A DNA stretch of 8,137 nucleotides from contig JAQSWE010000106.1 in the NCBI GenBank assembly GCA_029266795.1, forward strand, positions 1 to 8,137. The letters run 5' to 3'. This document shows positions 6,190 through 8,137 of this stretch, piece by piece. Origin of the DNA: Alphaproteobacteria bacterium (GTDB lineage: Bacteria; Pseudomonadota; Alphaproteobacteria; Micavibrionales; UBA2020). The position numbers were made by a program, and so were the translations under genes. A model generated the notes under the pieces. It worked only from the letters and a program-made list of their open reading frames with translations. It searched no databases and had not been told where the DNA came from. The number at the start of each line of letters is the position of its first letter. Within the stretch, counting starts at the first letter, position 1.

Positions 6190-6401
6190 TACGTGAGGGA
6201 GATATTCGTGCTGGTCGACCACAGCCCGGTGGTACCGCAGATGTTTTTGTCCTTCCGGATGATATAAGTGAGCAGCGTATGGCCTTAAGGTTCTACGCCG
6301 AAAGGCGCTGCGATGAATTACGCGATCTTATGAGTCCAAATGCAGATAACGCCGCGGAATATGAAGCTGAAATATTGAAAAATGCTAATCCGATTAAATA
6401 G
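6111..6401 (+). pseudogene. C-terminal part of the 5713 protein in the -1 frame
   Basis: This frame is open for 96 codons to TAG 6399-6401 and has no good start of its own; the first ATG is at 6279. It encodes NYEIKYRFVRK, then EFYEGELVLIREGDIRAG, a Pro/Gly turn, ADVFVLPDD and a charged helical end finishing ANPIK. It joins smoothly to residue 133 of the upstream frame, and the combined coding length, counting one re-read base, is 230 codons. The simplest reading is one gene split by a single missing base, or expressed by -1 frameshifting. The fold and function are not recognised. Confidence 0.6.
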
Positions 6402-6533
6402 GCGATTTATGAGAATAAATTATCCTGCGTCTGCAGTGAGTACGATGGATACGCGTACATGTAGTGTGGCTTAGTGTTACGCCCTTAATGAACTCAATTT
6501 TTCTTAATTATATCAATATTTTATCTGCGTATA

Positions 6534-6562
6534 TTGACATAACAACCGATATCCCGTATCCT
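6534..6562 (+). promoter_or_regulatory. Promoter for the 383-residue protein
   Basis: A perfect -35 TTGACA (6534-6539), a 17-bp spacer and TATCCT (6557-6562, four of six) lie in an AT-rich stretch. Transcription would begin near 6569, giving a leader of about 26 nt before the ATG at 6595. Confidence 0.65.
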
Positions 6563-6594
6563 CCGCCCACCTCAAAATTAGCGAGCCGAGAGCC

Positions 6595-7746
6595 ATGAAA
6601 TTCGAAGACACCAGCCTGTTGCGCCACCCGACCGTCGAGAAGGCGTATAACGTCATGCGCACGTTTTTCTCGGATGGCGACGACTGGGCGCGCGAAGCGG
6701 TGCGGGCGGGGGAGATTATTACCGCGAATGCCAAGAACCCCGATCCCGATGCGATCGCGGCGAGCGTGCTGATGAACGGCATGGTTATTCCGTATGAGGC
6801 TGAACAGTTCGAGCAGAGCGTTTCCCCCCGTGCGGCGGATTATTTGAAAAAATTCTATGCCCTCGACCTCGAAAACCCGACCTTCTCGACCGCGGGCGAA
6901 CAGCAGGTGTTGCTGGCGACCGCCGTGATCGGGCTTGAAGCCATTCAGGCGAAAATCGCCGCCGGCGACGTCGCGCATATCATCGAATACCGCAATGTCA
7001 GCCGCTTGATCGACATGAACGAACGCAGCCTCGCGGAAATCGCGCGCGACGGCACAACGGAACCCGAAATGCTGCAGGCCGCGCAAACCGCGCTCGTGGG
7101 CGCACAAACCGCGCTCGCCAATGTGGTGGCGCAGCGCGTCGAGGAATTGAAATTCGAAAACACCGGCCTGCCGGACCACCCCACCATCCGCAGCGTCTAT
7201 GAAGAAATGAAGTCATGGGCGTTTGATGGCGACGCGCTGGGCGGTTACGCGCAGACGAACGCGGCGATTGCCAAAGTGGTGGCGGACAGCGTATCGAGCG
7301 ACCCCGAAGTGATCGCGGCGGCGCTGCTGAACCAGTACAACACCCTGCGTCCCGGCCATAAAAAGCCCGAAGATTTCGGCGCGCGCATCGGCGAGCTGTG
7401 GACGCAGACCTCCGCCTGGGCGCGCATGGGCGGCGATGAAACGGCCAACCAACCGAAAACGCCGGAGGCATTGGCGATCCGTCAGGCCGTGCGTCTCTAC
7501 TTCCTCGAAGAACAGGTCGCATGGCTGAATTCCGCGAAGGGCATGGAACATGATGCCCGCATCGAGACGCTGGAGCGCCTCGAAGACAGCCGCGACATCG
7601 TGGCGGAAGCCGCAGCGACGCAGGACAATCCCGTATTTAAGGCGCGCCTTGATAAGGCAGTCGCGGGCGCGGATGCGCTGATTCACAAGCCGGAAAACGT
7701 GAAAATCCGTAAGCCCGGCAGCCCCAAAGTCGATCCGGGTTGGTAA
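6595..7746 (+). CDS. Protein with two degenerate HD-like (SpoT-hydrolase-like) repeats
   Basis: This 383-residue protein has no signal peptide or membrane helix and is predicted cytoplasmic and mostly helical. Two copies of a domain are visible. Copy 1 opens KFEDTSLLRHPTVEKAY (2-18) and copy 2 opens KFENTGLPDHPTIRSVY (186-202). Both continue with an M..(F/W)..DGD segment and then a DP(D/E).IAA..L motif (50-59 and 236-245). In (p)ppGpp hydrolases and other HD proteins, HP is followed later by DPETIAAALLHDVVED and then an FG.EIA.LV helix. Here the metal-binding His-Asp pair is replaced by Met-Asn (60-61) and Asn-Gln (246-247), while EDFGARIGELW (259-269) follows copy 2. That suggests a non-catalytic HD fold. 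The family assignment is inference from pattern. The rest is a helical linker (100-184) and a C-terminal helical region with a basic KIRKPGSPK tail. The ribosome site is weak (GAGAG), but the start fits copy 1. Confidence 0.75.
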   Translation: MKFEDTSLLRHPTVEKAYNVMRTFFSDGDDWAREAVRAGEIITANAKNPDPDAIAASVLMNGMVIPYEAEQFEQSVSPRAADYLKKFYALDLENPTFSTAGEQQVLLATAVIGLEAIQAKIAAGDVAHIIEYRNVSRLIDMNERSLAEIARDGTTEPEMLQAAQTALVGAQTALANVVAQRVEELKFENTGLPDHPTIRSVYEEMKSWAFDGDALGGYAQTNAAIAKVVADSVSSDPEVIAAALLNQYNTLRPGHKKPEDFGARIGELWTQTSAWARMGGDETANQPKTPEALAIRQAVRLYFLEEQVAWLNSAKGMEHDARIETLERLEDSRDIVAEAAATQDNPVFKARLDKAVAGADALIHKPENVKIRKPGSPKVDPGW

Positions 7747-7768
7747 AAATAACGAAATAATGTAGTAT
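7740..7768 (+). promoter_or_regulatory. Weak promoter-like pair before the 72-residue exported protein
   Basis: TTGGTA (7740-7745), 17 bp and TAGTAT (7763-7768) each match four of six consensus bases. The -35 overlaps the stop codon of the preceding gene. Read-through from that gene is an equally good explanation. Confidence 0.25.
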
Positions 7769-7788
7769 CCGTCTCACGAGGTTTTGAC

Positions 7789-8007
7789 ATGAAATTCGCA
7801 CTCGCATTTATCGCCGCCGTTATCTTCTCCGCCCCCGCTATCGCAGATCGCGGCGACGATGCGAATGCCCCGAAAATCGTGATCGCGAAAACCACCTCCG
7901 AACAGCGCGCGGTTGCTGAATCCATCTCGGGCCGCCTGCGCTCGGCACTCGACAGCGAGCCGTACACCATCGACGCCGATGGCCGCGACACTTCCACCCG
8001 CCGCTAA
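7789..8007 (+). CDS. Small exported protein of unknown function
   Basis: This 72-residue protein has a clear Sec signal peptide: Lys2, a hydrophobic core LAFIAAVIFSAPAIA and an Ala-Ile-Ala cleavage motif at 17-19. The mature part is only about 53 residues, hydrophilic and charged, with a short strand KIVIAK (29-34), a probable helix at 37-54 and an Asp/Arg-rich end. It has no Cys, so no lipobox or disulfides, and a soluble periplasmic protein is most likely. GAGG lies 9 nt before the ATG. The codon bias is G/C-rich and like that of the neighbours, supporting a real gene. It follows the 383-residue gene by 42 bp and is followed 10 bp after its stop by the composite hairpin element, which may act as its transcript end. 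Its family is not recognised. Confidence 0.7.
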   Translation: MKFALAFIAAVIFSAPAIADRGDDANAPKIVIAKTTSEQRAVAESISGRLRSALDSEPYTIDADGRDTSTRR

Positions 8008-8017
8008 CCCCTAAACC

Positions 8018-8113
8018 GTCATCCCAGCGAAGGCTGGGATCTCCGCGCGTCTAGCGCGGATTTGTAAAGGCGGGCCTTTCGGCCTGCGAGATGCCAGCCT
8101 GCGCTGGCATGAC
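8018..8113. repeat. Composite palindromic dispersed repeat with four hairpins
   Basis: Outer arms of 25 bp, 8018-8042 and 8089-8113, are inverted copies with three mismatches; both ends read GTCAT...ATCT / AGAT...ATGAC. Each arm is itself a hairpin: ATCCCAGC/GCTGGGAT with a GAAG loop (8021-8040) and ATGCCAGC/GCTGGCAT with a CTGC loop (8091-8110). Between them are TCCGCGC/GCGCGGA (8042-8060) and GCGGGCC/GGCCTGC with a TTTC loop and one wobble (8070-8087). The GTCATCCCAGCGAAGGCTGGGAT unit is of the REP-like kind found many times between genes in Alphaproteobacteria. A terminator or mRNA-end role for the 7789 gene is possible, but no long T-tract follows. Confidence 0.8.
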
Positions 8114-8137
8114 ATTGTTTATGAAAAACAGTTGCGG

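Noticed and set aside
8121..8137. ATGAAAAACAGTTGC at the right edge as a possible next gene
   Set aside because: Only five codons are visible and no ribosome site precedes it, so it cannot be supported.

Overview
The window looks like chromosomal DNA from an alphaproteobacterium. The genes are GC-rich with strong G/C third-position bias, and they use ATG/GTG starts and TAA/TGA/TAG stops. The terminators are classic intrinsic hairpins with GNRA-type loops, and the right end carries a GTCATCCCAGCGAAGGCTGGGAT-type dispersed repeat of the sort common in Alphaproteobacteria. Genus cannot be fixed by eye. There are no rRNA or tRNA genes, no CRISPR array and no transposase.

Layout. Positions 1-512 hold no convincing gene. 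Positions 513-1277 (+) encode an exported protein with two PRC-barrel-like repeats, closed by a strong terminator (1304-1333). Positions 1440-3335 (+) encode a 631-residue flavoprotein of the acyl-CoA oxidase/dehydrogenase family. It converges on a minus-strand gene for a Lys/Ala-rich helical protein (3381-3887), and the two share a bidirectional terminator (3335-3366). Next on the minus strand is a YedK/HMCES-type SRAP protein (3976-4590), which responds to abasic DNA sites. It is divergent from trpS (4629-5651, +), with only 38 bp between the start codons.

Downstream of trpS the composition changes. Positions 5652-6594 are clearly AT-richer and hold a membrane-anchored protein of unknown function (5713 onward). 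Its reading frame breaks at a C7A5 tract and continues in the -1 frame to 6401. GC-rich sequence returns with a 383-residue protein (6595-7746) built from two copies of a domain that resembles a catalytically dead HD (SpoT-hydrolase-like) fold. A 72-residue exported protein (7789-8007) follows, and then a 96-bp composite of four hairpins (8018-8113).

The genes do not form one pathway. They read as independent housekeeping or accessory units, most with their own promoter or terminator. The points most worth following up are: the SRAP protein ends in QLSLF, a textbook bacterial sliding-clamp-binding pentapeptide, which parallels the C-terminal PCNA-binding motif of eukaryotic HMCES; the tandem degenerate HD-like protein; and the frame break at a canonical -1 slippery heptamer. 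I do not see a complete new defence or mobile system.
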